DNA from: Izemoplasma sp964435595
GTDB lineage: Bacteria > Bacillota_I > Bacilli_A > Izemoplasmatales > Izemoplasmataceae
Reading direction: 5' to 3'
DNA: 22,159 nucleotides
Assembly: GCA_964435595.1 (NCBI GenBank)
Contig: CAYSZV010000027.1
Location: 1-22,159 of the forward strand
Shown here: positions 1 through 8,245 of the stretch, piece after piece
Position numbering within the stretch: the first letter of the stretch is position 1
Layout: every line of letters starts with the position of its first letter
The notes under the pieces: generated by a model
What the model was told of the DNA's origin: nothing
Seen by the model: the letters and a program-made list of their open reading frames with translations, nothing else
The model's database searches: none
Position numbers and translations under genes: made by a program

Positions 1-6
1 AAAAAT

Positions 7-26
7 AAAAGCCCATTTGGGCTTTT
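7..26. terminator. Rho-independent terminator, bidirectional
   Basis: An 8-bp perfect stem (7-14 with 19-26, AAAAGCCC / GGGCTTTT) with a 4-base loop has A-tracts on one side and T-tracts on the other, so it can work in both directions. On the minus strand it lies about 85 bases past the MOSC gene stop and closes the tup-moe-moa operon. On the plus strand it could end a gene lying before the window. Confidence 0.8.
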
Positions 27-110
27 ATTATAACTATTTGTCTCATTGTAATATCTTTGGAGTATCATAGAATATTCTTGTTCAAAAATAGATACTGTAA
101 TCTTTCTAGA

Positions 111-536
111 TTATAGTATTTCTATGTAATCATCAGGGTAAATCGTACCTTCTTTGATTACTTTACAAAAGATTCCTTCAACAGGCATAACACATTCACC
201 AACTACGGACTTAATGGCACATCCGTGATGACACTCTTTTCCTATCTGTGTTACTTCTAAAATGGATACACCAATTCTGATTTTAGTACCAATTGGTAAT
301 GTATATAGTTCTATTCCTTGGGTTGTGATATTTTCAGCAAAAGCCCCCATTTTGAGTGTGAGTCCTTTGTCTTCCATTTTCTTAAAACTCTCGATTCCGA
401 GAAGTGAAATCTGACGATGCCAGTCTCCTGCGTGTGCATCCCCAACTATCCCATGATTGATTTTTAAGACTGCATGTTCAACTGGCTTTTTGATTGTCCC
501 TTTTGTTTTAGAGATATTGATTGCCAGGACTTTCAT
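111..536 (-). CDS. MOSC domain-containing protein
   Basis: This is a 141-residue stand-alone MOSC domain, a fold named for the C-terminal domain of molybdenum cofactor sulfurases and thought to bind sulfur or molybdopterin-type ligands. Visible family blocks are GIVGDAHAG (29-37), GAFAENITTQG (64-74), LEVTQIGKECHHGC (93-106) and MPVEGIFCKV (117-126). Cysteines at 102, 106, 115 and 124, with two histidines at 103-104, are more than the family usually needs and could bind a metal or carry sulfur. The ATG overlaps the moaC stop by 4 bases (ATGA), so translation is probably coupled. It is the last gene of the operon. Its exact reaction is not known; the operon ties it to tungsten or molybdenum cofactor maturation. 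Confidence 0.88.
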   Translation of the reverse strand: MKVLAINISKTKGTIKKPVEHAVLKINHGIVGDAHAGDWHRQISLLGIESFKKMEDKGLTLKMGAFAENITTQGIELYTLPIGTKIRIGVSILEVTQIGKECHHGCAIKSVVGECVMPVEGIFCKVIKEGTIYPDDYIEIL

Positions 537-1003
537 CGGATAAAATCTCCGCTTTTTCCACCAGATTTGTTAAGTAGTTTTGTTTCCTTTATTGTAATCC
601 CTTTATCTATTGCTTTGCACATATCATAGATGGTTAAAGCAGTAATAGAAGAAGACGTTAATGCTTCCATTTCAACACCAGTCTTACCGGTGATTTTGAC
701 AGTTGATTGGATTGTTAGTTCTTGTGCTTCATCGTTAAATGTATACGCTATGTTCACACTAGTAATATTGAGAGGATGACACATAGGAATGATGTTTGAT
801 GTTTGTTTTGCTCCCATGATTCCTGCGGTCTGTGCCACACTTAAAATGTCTCCTTTTTTAACATATCCATTTTTCAATACTTGATAAGCTTCTTCATTAA
901 AAATCATAACCGTTTGTGCAGTTGCGCTTCTTGTTGTTTCAACTTTGTCTGAGATATCTACCATAGTGGCATTTCCATCTTTGTTTAAATGAGTAATTTT
1001 CAT
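533..1003 (-). CDS. moaC: Cyclic pyranopterin monophosphate synthase MoaC
   Basis: MoaC acts after MoaA to close the cyclic phosphate and give cPMP, the first stable intermediate of molybdopterin synthesis, in the cytosol. The 156-residue product is full length. It has the conserved IPMCHPLNIT block, TGVEMEALTSSSITALTIYD, and the C-terminal Lys/Gly-rich KSGGKSGDF active-site segment. The ATG at 1001-1003 follows GGAGGATAACA, a strong ribosome site. It begins 2 bases after the moaA stop and overlaps the MOSC gene by 4 bases, so all three are co-transcribed. Nothing in it looks unusual. Confidence 0.97.
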   Translation of the reverse strand: MKITHLNKDGNATMVDISDKVETTRSATAQTVMIFNEEAYQVLKNGYVKKGDILSVAQTAGIMGAKQTSNIIPMCHPLNITSVNIAYTFNDEAQELTIQSTVKITGKTGVEMEALTSSSITALTIYDMCKAIDKGITIKETKLLNKSGGKSGDFIR

Positions 1004-1005
1004 TG

Positions 1006-1950
1006 TTATCCTCCAATCTTATTCATGGTTCTTTTAGACTGTTTTTTATAGTCTTTGTCCAAATTATGATCTTCAGGTTTTTCTTTGATTGCTTGTTTAA
1101 TTGAATTGAGCAATTCTTGATTTTTTTGATTTCTGACATCAATCTCTTTTGATGAATGTAAACAAGGCTTTAAGTATCCATCGCTTGTTAATCTAAGGCG
1201 ATTACATTCTTGACAGAATTTATGACTAATTGCGTTGATGAATCCAATTGTAGTGTTTGAATCATCCAATGTATAGTACTCAACATTATTGCTTTTGTTT
1301 TTAAATGTGAATCTAGGATACCTTCTTAAAATATCTTCTTTAGATATGTAGTAATCTTTAAAATCAAATGTGTTTGATTCGAACGGCATTAGTTCAATAA
1401 AACGAACTTGAATGTCTTTTTCTTTTGCTAGGGTATAAAAATCCATGATTTCGTTATCATTGATTCCTTTCAGTAAAACACAATTCACTTTGATTGGAAG
1501 TAGATTGTGCTCCTTTAATTCGTTAATCACAGACAAGTAATTCATTGGTCTGTTTGAGTGTGTGATGTTCTTAAATGTCTTATCGTCAAATGTATCAATG
1601 CTAATGTTTACTCTTTTGATTCCAGCTTTTTTTAGTCTTTCTACATTTCCTTCTAACAAAGATGCATTTGTTGTAAGCACGATTTCTTCAATCTCTTTGA
1701 TCTGATTGATATTTTCAATCAGACTGTATATGTCTTTTCGAACCATTGGCTCACCACCAGTAATTCGAACTTTTTTGATTCCAATTTTTACAGCCTCTTT
1801 AACGATTGTGATGATATCTTCATTTGTTAGTATATTTTGATGTTCAATTTCTTCCATATCGTGGGGCTTACAGTAAAGGCAGTTGAAGTTACATTTGTCT
1901 GTCACTGATATTCTTAAATAATCAATTTCTCTATCGTATAAGTCCTTCAC
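1006..1950 (-). CDS. moaA: GTP 3',8-cyclase MoaA (radical SAM)
   Basis: MoaA converts GTP to 3',8-cyclo-7,8-dihydro-GTP using S-adenosylmethionine, the committed step of pterin cofactor synthesis. The 314-residue product has the N-terminal radical-SAM cluster motif with Cys20, Cys24 and Cys27, an ITGGEPMVRKD block, and the second cluster typical of MoaA at Cys246, Cys249 and Cys263. It ends in Gly-Gly, as MoaA proteins do; those glycines enter the active site. The start codon is GTG (1948-1950), preceded by GAGGTGA six bases upstream; no better ATG lies nearby. It sits 14 bases after the moeA-PBP fusion and 2 bases before moaC. Confidence 0.97.
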   Translation of the reverse strand: MKDLYDREIDYLRISVTDKCNFNCLYCKPHDMEEIEHQNILTNEDIITIVKEAVKIGIKKVRITGGEPMVRKDIYSLIENINQIKEIEEIVLTTNASLLEGNVERLKKAGIKRVNISIDTFDDKTFKNITHSNRPMNYLSVINELKEHNLLPIKVNCVLLKGINDNEIMDFYTLAKEKDIQVRFIELMPFESNTFDFKDYYISKEDILRRYPRFTFKNKSNNVEYYTLDDSNTTIGFINAISHKFCQECNRLRLTSDGYLKPCLHSSKEIDVRNQKNQELLNSIKQAIKEKPEDHNLDKDYKKQSKRTMNKIGG

Positions 1951-1964
1951 TATTTCACCTCGCT

Positions 1965-3860
1965 TTATTTTATAATAGCACCGATATTATTTAGTTTATA
2001 TCCACCTAATGCATGTAGCTTTTCTCTGAATTCTTTTGATTGTAGTACTGAAATAAAATGTTTATAGCTATCTAACTTCAGTGTATTTTTGTGTAGTAAG
2101 AAGTCGTACTCTTCATGCGAGATTTCAATAAAATCTAGATCATACATTGAAGCAACACTTTGTACACCTAGACCAGTATCGTATCGCTCATCTAAGACGC
2201 TTGCAGCAACCAACGTATGGGTTGTTAGTTCATAAGAATATCCATTGATTTGATTTGGGTCTATACTTTTTTTGTCTAGAAGATAATCTAATAAGATTCT
2301 TGTTCCGCTACCTTTTTGACGATTGACGAAATGCACATCTTTTCTCTGTAAATCTTCTAGAGATTTAATGTTCTTTGGATTGCCTTTTTTAACATAAAGG
2401 CCTTGTACTCTTGATACACCTTTGACAAGATGATACTCATCTGATAGATATTTCTCGATTAAGAAATCATTGTAGGTTCCATCGATGCTCAAAATATGTA
2501 CAGGAGCAATGTGGGCTTCCTGGGTTTTCATTGATAGCACACCTGAGAAACTTCCTACATGACTACTTGATAAATGATACCCATCATGGCTCATAAGGTC
2601 ATTAACAATGTCTAGTAAGACATCATGTGATCCGATTGAAACCAATGTGTTGGATACATCAATATTTTTGTTTAATAGAAGGATGTCAACTACATCTCCT
2701 TTTTGATATCCTTCATTCAATCGTTCAACGATTAAAAGACCATCTGCTCGAACGAGACTCATTGTAATACCAGCACCTCTAGATAATGGAGTTGCGATTA
2801 ATTCATTGTTTACGTTTCCTAATTGGACACGAATATATTCTTTGTTTTTTAAACTAGAATAGATTTTCTTAGAGACTTTTGCTTTGACAATAGTGTGAGA
2901 CATTGGTCGTTGCGATGTCATCAAAGCAATCAATGATTTTACGATAAGTTCAAAACTGATATATGTAGAAACAGGATATCCTGGAATACCGATAATTGGA
3001 GTGTTGTTGATCATTCCGATAATTGTTGGTTTTCCTGGCTTTATACTAATTCCATGAACCAGCAATGTACCGTTATTTTTAATGACAAGATTTGCATAAT
3101 CTTTGGTCCCAGCACTTGAGCCTGCACCAATCAGTACCAAGTCATATTGCTTGGATGCTTTTAAGATTGTTTCTTCAAGGATGTCATAGTCATCTTCACA
3201 TACAGTAAAGACAGTAGGAGAAGCATTGATTGTGAGTAGTTCGTTTTTCATGAAGTAGGAGTTCGAATCAACGATTTTTCCTTTTTCTAATTGATTGATG
3301 TTGGTGACGATTTCATCACCAGTTGGGATAATTGCAACGGTTGGCTTTTTGAGAACTTCAATTTCACGAATTCCCCCAGCAAGAAGTGCTGAAATATGGA
3401 TCGGAGTGATGATACTGTTTCTAGGAAGAATCATATCTCCCATGGCGATATCTTCACCGATTGGTCTGATGTTTTCATATAGCCCATGACTCTTAATAAT
3501 AGTGATTGATTTATCTGGATGTTCTACGATGTCTTCAATCATAACGACTGTATCAAAATGATCTGGAATCACATTTCCGGTATTTACTTGGACATAATCT
3601 TCTTTCTGAATCGTGATTGGTGTGCTTTCTGAAGCATTTTCAGTCAGGACAGATTTTGTTGTTACGCCGTCCATTGCTGATGCATTATAAGATGGAGAGG
3701 ATACGGTGGCGTAAACACTAGAAAAAGCAATTCTATGTAAAGAATCGTAGACACTTATGGTTTCTTTTTGTGGAAGATAAGAAGAGGATTTGTAGACATC
3801 TTTTAAGATGTTTAATGCATCTTCTAGTTTTACACTTTGTAAATAGTAATCCTTTTTCAT
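1965..3860 (-). CDS. MoeA domain fused to a periplasmic-binding-protein-like domain
   Basis: This 631-residue protein joins two modules. Residues about 1-400 are a MoeA-type molybdopterin molybdenumtransferase: SAMDG (61-65, with the Asp64 expected in the active site), VNTGNVIPD, IPTGDEIV (179-185), a GAGSSAGTKDY loop and KPGKPTIIG. Residues about 405-620 match the PBP-like domain found behind MoeA in some clostridia and archaea; it is related to molybdate-binding and LysR-effector folds and includes RQKGSGTR and a GLGVQSVA stretch. There is no signal peptide, so it is cytosolic. MoeA inserts the metal oxyanion into adenylated molybdopterin. The extra domain may bind or select molybdate or tungstate, which is inference. 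Its ATG directly follows the moeA TAG, with AGGTGAT as ribosome site. Confidence 0.9.
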   Translation of the reverse strand: MKKDYYLQSVKLEDALNILKDVYKSSSYLPQKETISVYDSLHRIAFSSVYATVSSPSYNASAMDGVTTKSVLTENASESTPITIQKEDYVQVNTGNVIPDHFDTVVMIEDIVEHPDKSITIIKSHGLYENIRPIGEDIAMGDMILPRNSIITPIHISALLAGGIREIEVLKKPTVAIIPTGDEIVTNINQLEKGKIVDSNSYFMKNELLTINASPTVFTVCEDDYDILEETILKASKQYDLVLIGAGSSAGTKDYANLVIKNNGTLLVHGISIKPGKPTIIGMINNTPIIGIPGYPVSTYISFELIVKSLIALMTSQRPMSHTIVKAKVSKKIYSSLKNKEYIRVQLGNVNNELIATPLSRGAGITMSLVRADGLLIVERLNEGYQKGDVVDILLLNKNIDVSNTLVSIGSHDVLLDIVNDLMSHDGYHLSSSHVGSFSGVLSMKTQEAHIAPVHILSIDGTYNDFLIEKYLSDEYHLVKGVSRVQGLYVKKGNPKNIKSLEDLQRKDVHFVNRQKGSGTRILLDYLLDKKSIDPNQINGYSYELTTHTLVAASVLDERYDTGLGVQSVASMYDLDFIEISHEEYDFLLHKNTLKLDSYKHFISVLQSKEFREKLHALGGYKLNNIGAIIK

Positions 3861-5072
3861 CTAATCACCTAACTTATAGACTTTTACTGTTTCTCCTTGA
3901 TACATTCCTTCACTTGTATCAGGAACTATGATGTATCCATTTGCGACAGTAAGACTGTGTATCATTGAAGATTTATAATGGATTGGATAGACTAGTCCAT
4001 CTTTATATTCTACTAATTGAATGAACATTCTTCCACTGTTGTTGTGAACATTTGTATCCAATGTACCTTCAATGAAATACTCTTCAACATGTGCTGTTTT
4101 GTAGATCGATTCTAGTATTGTGTTGAGTAACATTGATAACACAATATATGCACTAGTTGGATGCCCAGGCAAGCCGACGAATAGTTTGTTTTTATATTTC
4201 GCGATTATGGTTGGCTTTCCTGGCTTTATGTTTAGTCCATGGACAAGTATATCTGCACCAATTTCTTCTAATACATTAATCGTATAATCTTTTTCTCCGA
4301 CACTACTCGCACCACTGGCAAAGATGATATCGGATGTTTCAAACGCTTGTAATACTTCTTTCTTATATTGTTGTAAATTATCACGAATAATAATCGTTTT
4401 ATCAATCTCAATATTATGATTCTTGAGTGATTCTTTAATGGTGTATGTATTGATGTCTCTCACTTCACCGATATTTAACATATCCTTGTCTTTTACCAGT
4501 TCATCACCCGATGATAGGATTGTTGCTGAAAGCTTGTTGTAGCATTCAATTTCCTTGATATTTTGAGACATCAATGCACCGATCGAACGTGCGGTGATAA
4601 TATGACGTTGTTTTATGATTCTTTGTCCAATCGAAATATCTGCGGATTTAAGAATGATATTTTCATATTTTGATGCTTTCTTGAAAATCAATACGTTGTC
4701 TTCTAAAAGTTCTGTATGTTCAATCATCACGGATACATTAGCACCACAAGGGATTTGTCCTCCAGTCGGAACGATAATCGCTTGATTGTTTTTGAGCTCA
4801 CCAACATACTCTTTCCCCATTTCAACTTCACCACTAATTTGTAAGATAGCAGGTGTTGATTCTGAAGCTAGTTTGATGTCTTCATAGTTACAAGCATAGC
4901 CATCTACTGTGGAACGATTAAATAGAGGAACATCTTCCACAGCAAATACATCTTTTGATACAACATATCCTTTGGCGTTTTCTGTCTTTATCAAAGTCTT
5001 TGTCAGAGGATAATTATCACAGTTTTGTAACAGGATGGTTTTGGCTTCTTGAAGTGTTTTTACATTAAACAT
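3861..5072 (-). CDS. moeA: Molybdopterin molybdenumtransferase MoeA
   Basis: This 403-residue protein is a complete single-module MoeA. It has RSTVDGYA (53-60, Asp57 at the active-site position), VPTGGQIPCGAN, LSSGDEL, an ASGASSVGEKDY loop and KPGKPTIIAKYKNKLFVGLPGHP. It catalyses insertion of molybdate or tungstate into molybdopterin-AMP. The ATG at 5070-5072 has a strong GGAGGA site placed inside the end of tupC, which it overlaps by 8 bases. It lies directly before the MoeA-PBP fusion, so the operon encodes two MoeA-type proteins. In other organisms, paired MoeA proteins have been proposed to divide work between metals or cofactor forms; which applies here cannot be told from sequence. Confidence 0.95.
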   Translation of the reverse strand: MFNVKTLQEAKTILLQNCDNYPLTKTLIKTENAKGYVVSKDVFAVEDVPLFNRSTVDGYACNYEDIKLASESTPAILQISGEVEMGKEYVGELKNNQAIIVPTGGQIPCGANVSVMIEHTELLEDNVLIFKKASKYENIILKSADISIGQRIIKQRHIITARSIGALMSQNIKEIECYNKLSATILSSGDELVKDKDMLNIGEVRDINTYTIKESLKNHNIEIDKTIIIRDNLQQYKKEVLQAFETSDIIFASGASSVGEKDYTINVLEEIGADILVHGLNIKPGKPTIIAKYKNKLFVGLPGHPTSAYIVLSMLLNTILESIYKTAHVEEYFIEGTLDTNVHNNSGRMFIQLVEYKDGLVYPIHYKSSMIHSLTVANGYIIVPDTSEGMYQGETVKVYKLGD

Positions 5073-5649
5073 AATTTCCTCCTAACTCAATCACATCATC
5101 ATGTAGTTCTTCAATGAATGCACGATCGTGACTTACAATAATGATTGTCATAGACTTTTTAAGTTCTTTAAGTAATAGAGTAAGTTCTACAATAGATTCT
5201 ACATCCAAAGAGGCAGTAGGTTCATCTAAAAGTAATATCTTAGGACCGAATATGATGCTTCTTAAGATGCTTGTTTTCTTTTGCTCTCCATCAGAAAGCT
5301 TATGTGCATGCTTTTCAAGTAATGAAGTTAAACAAAGTTTTTTAGAGTAATCATTTACAGTGTCCATGTAAGAATCAATGTCTAGCTTTCTGATCTTTAA
5401 CGGATAAATAATATTCTCTAGTACGGTACGGTTAAATAAAACTGGCTTAGGACTGTTATAAGTTATATTAAGGTTACCTTCAATGGATCCCTCGTAAGTA
5501 ATCAAACCACTTAGTGATTTCAATAACGTTGTCTTTCCGCTACCGTTTTGTCCTCTGACAAATGTGATTGCATTTTCTTTGATTTCTACATCATCAAATT
5601 TGATTGTTAATTCAGGATAGGTTACTTTTAAGTTTGTTACCTTAATCAT
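5065..5649 (-). CDS. tupC: Tungstate ABC transporter ATP-binding protein TupC
   Basis: This is the ATPase of a tungstate importer, on the inner face of the membrane. Counting from the chosen start, the 194-residue protein has a Walker A GQNGSGKTT (about 33-41), a slightly divergent signature LSDGEQ, Walker B ILLLDEPTASLD and a switch histidine in IIIVSHD. An upstream GTG (5656-5658) is in frame, but the AAGGAG site stands directly against it. The ATG at 5647-5649 is 8 bases from that site, overlaps the tupB stop by 8 bases and gives the usual MIKV start, so I prefer it. It is short for an importer ATPase because it lacks a C-terminal regulatory domain. The tungstate assignment rests on TupA and TupB next to it. 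Confidence 0.9.
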   Translation of the reverse strand: MIKVTNLKVTYPELTIKFDDVEIKENAITFVRGQNGSGKTTLLKSLSGLITYEGSIEGNLNITYNSPKPVLFNRTVLENIIYPLKIRKLDIDSYMDTVNDYSKKLCLTSLLEKHAHKLSDGEQKKTSILRSIIFGPKILLLDEPTASLDVESIVELTLLLKELKKSMTIIIVSHDRAFIEELHDDVIELGGNYV

Positions 5650-6325
5650 AGAATCCACTCCTTACCTTTGATAGTAATGTGTGGATAAGGAATGCTAGAA
5701 GAAGTAAAATAAGTCCCATCGCAATCGATGCTTCAAATTCACCCATACTATTGTTTTGGGCAATGAATGTTGTCATAACTCTAGTTTTATATCTGATGTT
5801 TCCACCAACAAGCATGACAGCTCCGACTTCACTGATTGCTCTTGAAAATCCTAAAATCATACTCATAAAGATGAACGGTTTGATTTCTTGTATAATGAGA
5901 TACAATTTATCTTTTTTACTGGCACCCAACGTGGTGGCAGTTTCTAATATTTCTTTTTGTGTTTTTTCTGCACTGATAATAATGTTTCCTGTGATGATTG
6001 GAAAGACCAATAATGTTTGAGCGATAAACATTGCTGTAAATGTAAATAGCAAATTTGCATTATCGAACGGGCCAATCAGCATTAATAAAACAAAAAGACC
6101 CATAACCACAGGAGGGACTCCCATAAACGTAAAGATCAGCTTTTTAATCAGTTTTTTTCCTTTAAAAGAATTGATGCTTATGGTTATTCCAAAGAAGACA
6201 CCGAAGATTGATGCGACAATTGTTGAAGAGAAAGATAATACTAAAGAAAGAAATATAATCTCATATATCTCTTTGTTCAATGTGAATAGTAATCTAAACG
6301 CTTCAATAATGCCTTCTAGTATCAT
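5642..6325 (-). CDS. tupB: Tungstate ABC transporter permease TupB
   Basis: This 227-residue integral membrane protein has about five to six hydrophobic segments. Its cytoplasmic EAA-type loop, ETATTLGASKKDKL, is the contact point for the ATPase. The segment SRAISEVGAVMLVGGNIRYK is characteristic of TupB/WtpB permeases. It would move tungstate delivered by TupA into the cytosol. The ATG at 6323-6325 uses GGAGTGAT at the end of tupA; another ATG 3 bases upstream is out of frame. Overlap with tupC and 5-base spacing from tupA show one transcript. A molybdate permease is the alternative, but the overall pattern and the partner TupA favour tungstate. Confidence 0.93.
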   Translation of the reverse strand: MILEGIIEAFRLLFTLNKEIYEIIFLSLVLSFSSTIVASIFGVFFGITISINSFKGKKLIKKLIFTFMGVPPVVMGLFVLLMLIGPFDNANLLFTFTAMFIAQTLLVFPIITGNIIISAEKTQKEILETATTLGASKKDKLYLIIQEIKPFIFMSMILGFSRAISEVGAVMLVGGNIRYKTRVMTTFIAQNNSMGEFEASIAMGLILLLLAFLIHTLLSKVRSGFYD

Positions 6326-6330
6326 TCATA

Positions 6331-7116
6331 TCACTCCGCATTTGGAAAAAATAATTGCTCGTTATATATTCTATATTCACCAATTAATTCTTGTGCTTCT
6401 CGACTGAGAATCCAGTCGTAAAATAGGTCTGCGTATTTATCTGTTTTGTTATATAAAGCTGGATCTACTTTGATTACTCCATATTGATTCAAAAGTTCTT
6501 GATAGTTTTCATATGCAACAACAAGATCTATGTTTTCTTTCATGGATAAATACGTGCCACGATCACTCAAGGTATAATAGCCAGAAAGCGATGCCATTGA
6601 AATTGTGTCTCCCATTCCTTGCCCTGTTTCATTATAGAACTCTCCAAAGGTCGATGGATCTAATCCAATTTCTTCCCACAAGGATACTTCTTTTGAATGG
6701 GTACCTGAATTGTCACCTCTTGAGTAAAAGTTATAATTATTCTTAATCTCAAGCAGGGCAGTTTCAAGTGTGTCTGCTTGTAAGGGTTGTGGACCTAAAA
6801 TAACAAAATCGTTATACATAATATTGTCTCTTTTTGTACCAAATCCATCTTCTACAAATTGAACTTCTCTAACTAAGTCATGAACAAGAAGAATTTCCAC
6901 TTCGCCTTCTTTTCCTAACTCTAATGCTGCACCAGTACCTACAGCTACTACGTTTACCTTGATACCATATTCTTCCTCAAAGTGCGGTAACAAGTAAACA
7001 AGTAGTCCACTATTATCTAGGGAAGTAGTGGTAGCTATATATAGTTCCTTTTCTCCCTGACATCCAGTAAGTGTTAACAATAATAACACAGTCATTAAAT
7101 AGAATAATTTCTTCAT
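6331..7116 (-). CDS. tupA: Tungstate-binding lipoprotein TupA
   Basis: TupA captures tungstate outside the membrane and passes it to TupB. The 261-residue precursor has a short basic N-terminus, a hydrophobic core and a lipobox LTGC with the lipidated Cys at position 19. The mature protein begins with the TTTS motif (29-32) that separates TupA from ModA-type molybdate binders. It continues with VAVGTGAALELG, LLVHD, MYNDFVILGP and SRGDNSGTH (132-140; Arg133 corresponds to the arginine that contacts the oxyanion in TupA proteins). The ribosome site AAGGGG is about 8 bases before the ATG. It is the first gene of the minus-strand operon, with a promoter at about 7153-7180. Confidence 0.94.
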   Translation of the reverse strand: MKKLFYLMTVLLLLTLTGCQGEKELYIATTTSLDNSGLLVYLLPHFEEEYGIKVNVVAVGTGAALELGKEGEVEILLVHDLVREVQFVEDGFGTKRDNIMYNDFVILGPQPLQADTLETALLEIKNNYNFYSRGDNSGTHSKEVSLWEEIGLDPSTFGEFYNETGQGMGDTISMASLSGYYTLSDRGTYLSMKENIDLVVAYENYQELLNQYGVIKVDPALYNKTDKYADLFYDWILSREAQELIGEYRIYNEQLFFPNAE

Positions 7117-7152
7117 ATTACGTTCCCCTTATCAATATTTATATATATCAAT

Positions 7153-7180
7153 ATAATACCATATTTAAAAGAATTTGAAA
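7153..7180 (-). promoter_or_regulatory. Promoter of the tupA-moa operon
   Basis: On the minus strand an extended -10, TGG followed by TATTAT (7161-7153), lies about 37 bases before the tupA ATG. A weak -35 (TTTCAA, 7175-7180) is 16 bp upstream. A 9-base direct repeat TATCAATAT (7130-7138 and 7146-7154) overlaps the start region and could hold a regulator. This is pattern reading only. Confidence 0.55.
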
Positions 7181-7211
7181 CAAGTCTCGAACAGTTTAAA
7201 AACCTAACTAT

Positions 7212-7237
7212 TTATATCATATGTAACTATGATATAA
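7212..7237. promoter_or_regulatory. Perfect inverted repeat, candidate operator
   Basis: The arms TTATATCATA (7212-7221) and TATGATATAA (7228-7237) are exact reverse complements with a 6-base centre. The right arm covers most of the plus-strand -10 (TATAAT, 7233-7238, with TGA before it as an extended -10), so a bound dimer would block moaB and the formate dehydrogenase genes. The size and AT-rich form are compatible with oxyanion-responsive repressors such as ModE or TunR, but no regulator gene is in the window and the match is not exact to a known consensus. Confidence 0.55.
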
Positions 7238-7255
7238 TAAATGAGAGGTGATCAT

Positions 7256-7744
7256 ATGTTTACCGCAGCGGTAGTGACTTGTAGCGACAAAGGATTCAAA
7301 GGCCAAAGAGAAGACACTTCTGGACCATATATTGTGAGCCATCTACAAAGGTTGAACTTTGATGTTGTTGAAAAAGTAGTGATTAGTGATAATCTTGATT
7401 CAATCAAGAAGACACTATTACACTTTGCTGACAATATGAAAGTAGATTTGATTATCACAACAGGAGGGACTGGGTTTTCTCCAAGAGACAATACTCCAGA
7501 AGCCACAAAAGAAGTGATTTTAAGAGACGTACCTGGTATAAGTGAAATGCTTCGATTTGAAAGTTATAAACTGACAAAGAAAGCATATCTTTCTCGCGGT
7601 GTAAGTGGAATTAGAAACCGAACAATGATTATTAATCTGCCTGGCAGTTTAAAAGCTGTAAAAGAAACCTTGTCTTTTTTAGACAACGTATTGAATCATG
7701 GATTAAAGATATTAAAAAATTTAGACACTGACTGTGGTGAGTAA
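7256..7744 (+). CDS. moaB: MogA/MoaB family molybdopterin adenylyltransferase
   Basis: This enzyme activates molybdopterin by adenylylation so that MoeA can insert the metal. From the chosen start it is 162 residues with VVTCSDKG near the N-terminus, the family motif TTGGTGFSPRDNTPEAT, and NLPGSLKAVKE. A longer reading frame starts at 7241, but that ATG precedes the ribosome site. GAGGTG (7245-7250) stands 5 bases before the ATG at 7256, and the protein then begins as the family does. It is the first gene of the plus-strand operon, 36 bases before the NuoE-like gene, and supplies the step that the divergent operon lacks. MogA and MoaB cannot be told apart safely from sequence alone. Confidence 0.93.
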   Translation: MFTAAVVTCSDKGFKGQREDTSGPYIVSHLQRLNFDVVEKVVISDNLDSIKKTLLHFADNMKVDLIITTGGTGFSPRDNTPEATKEVILRDVPGISEMLRFESYKLTKKAYLSRGVSGIRNRTMIINLPGSLKAVKETLSFLDNVLNHGLKILKNLDTDCGE

Positions 7745-7780
7745 TCATTTGTCATGTCTTTTTTATTAAAGGAGGATCAT

Positions 7781-8245
7781 ATGGAACTTCAGAAAATATT
7801 AAGTTCGTATCCAGCTAAAAAGGAATTTTTATTAGAAATCCTAATTGATATCGATGAACAAAAAGTGAACCATTTCATATCACAAGAGGAAATAGCTGCA
7901 GTAAGTAAACATTTAGGAATTACGGAAAGCCATGTATGCAGCGTTGTATCTTTTTACACGCTCCTTTCAACGACTCCTCGAGGAAAGTACATCATTCAGA
8001 TTTGCAAGGATGTTCCTTGTTATTTGAGGGATGATTTTAATGTTCTAAAAACGATACAAGATGAATTGAATATTAATGTGAATGAGACAACAAAAAACCA
8101 CAAATTTAGTCTAGAATTCACAGCATGTATTGGATGTTGTGATGAAGCACCTGCGATGAGAATTAATCATAAGACATATACAAATCTAACAAGAAAGAAA
8201 GTCCTTCAGATTATCAATGATTATAAGGAGGGTAAATATGATTGA
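7781..8245 (+). CDS. nuoE: NuoE/FdsG-like [2Fe-2S] subunit of NAD-linked formate dehydrogenase
   Basis: This thioredoxin-fold subunit carries one [2Fe-2S] cluster and works with the NuoF-like flavoprotein in electron transfer to NAD+. The 154-residue protein has the four cluster cysteines at 75, 80, 116 and 120 (C-x4-C and C-x3-C), with an additional Cys119 where an alanine is common, followed by DEAPAM. The in-frame ATG at 7754 lies upstream of the ribosome site and is rejected. GGAGG (7771-7775) is 5 bases before the ATG at 7781. It overlaps the NuoF gene by 8 bases. Position before nuoF and the formate dehydrogenase alpha gene makes it FdsG-like. Confidence 0.93.
   Translation: MELQKILSSYPAKKEFLLEILIDIDEQKVNHFISQEEIAAVSKHLGITESHVCSVVSFYTLLSTTPRGKYIIQICKDVPCYLRDDFNVLKTIQDELNINVNETTKNHKFSLEFTACIGCCDEAPAMRINHKTYTNLTRKKVLQIINDYKEGKYD

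Noticed and set aside
7117..7255. A molybdenum/tungsten cofactor riboswitch before moaB or tupA
   Set aside because: The whole divergent region is about 125 bases with promoters close to both genes, leaving leaders too short for that large RNA.
7241..7255. Upstream ATG as start of moaB
   Set aside because: The GAGGTG ribosome site lies after this ATG and 5 bases before the one at 7256, where the protein family begins.
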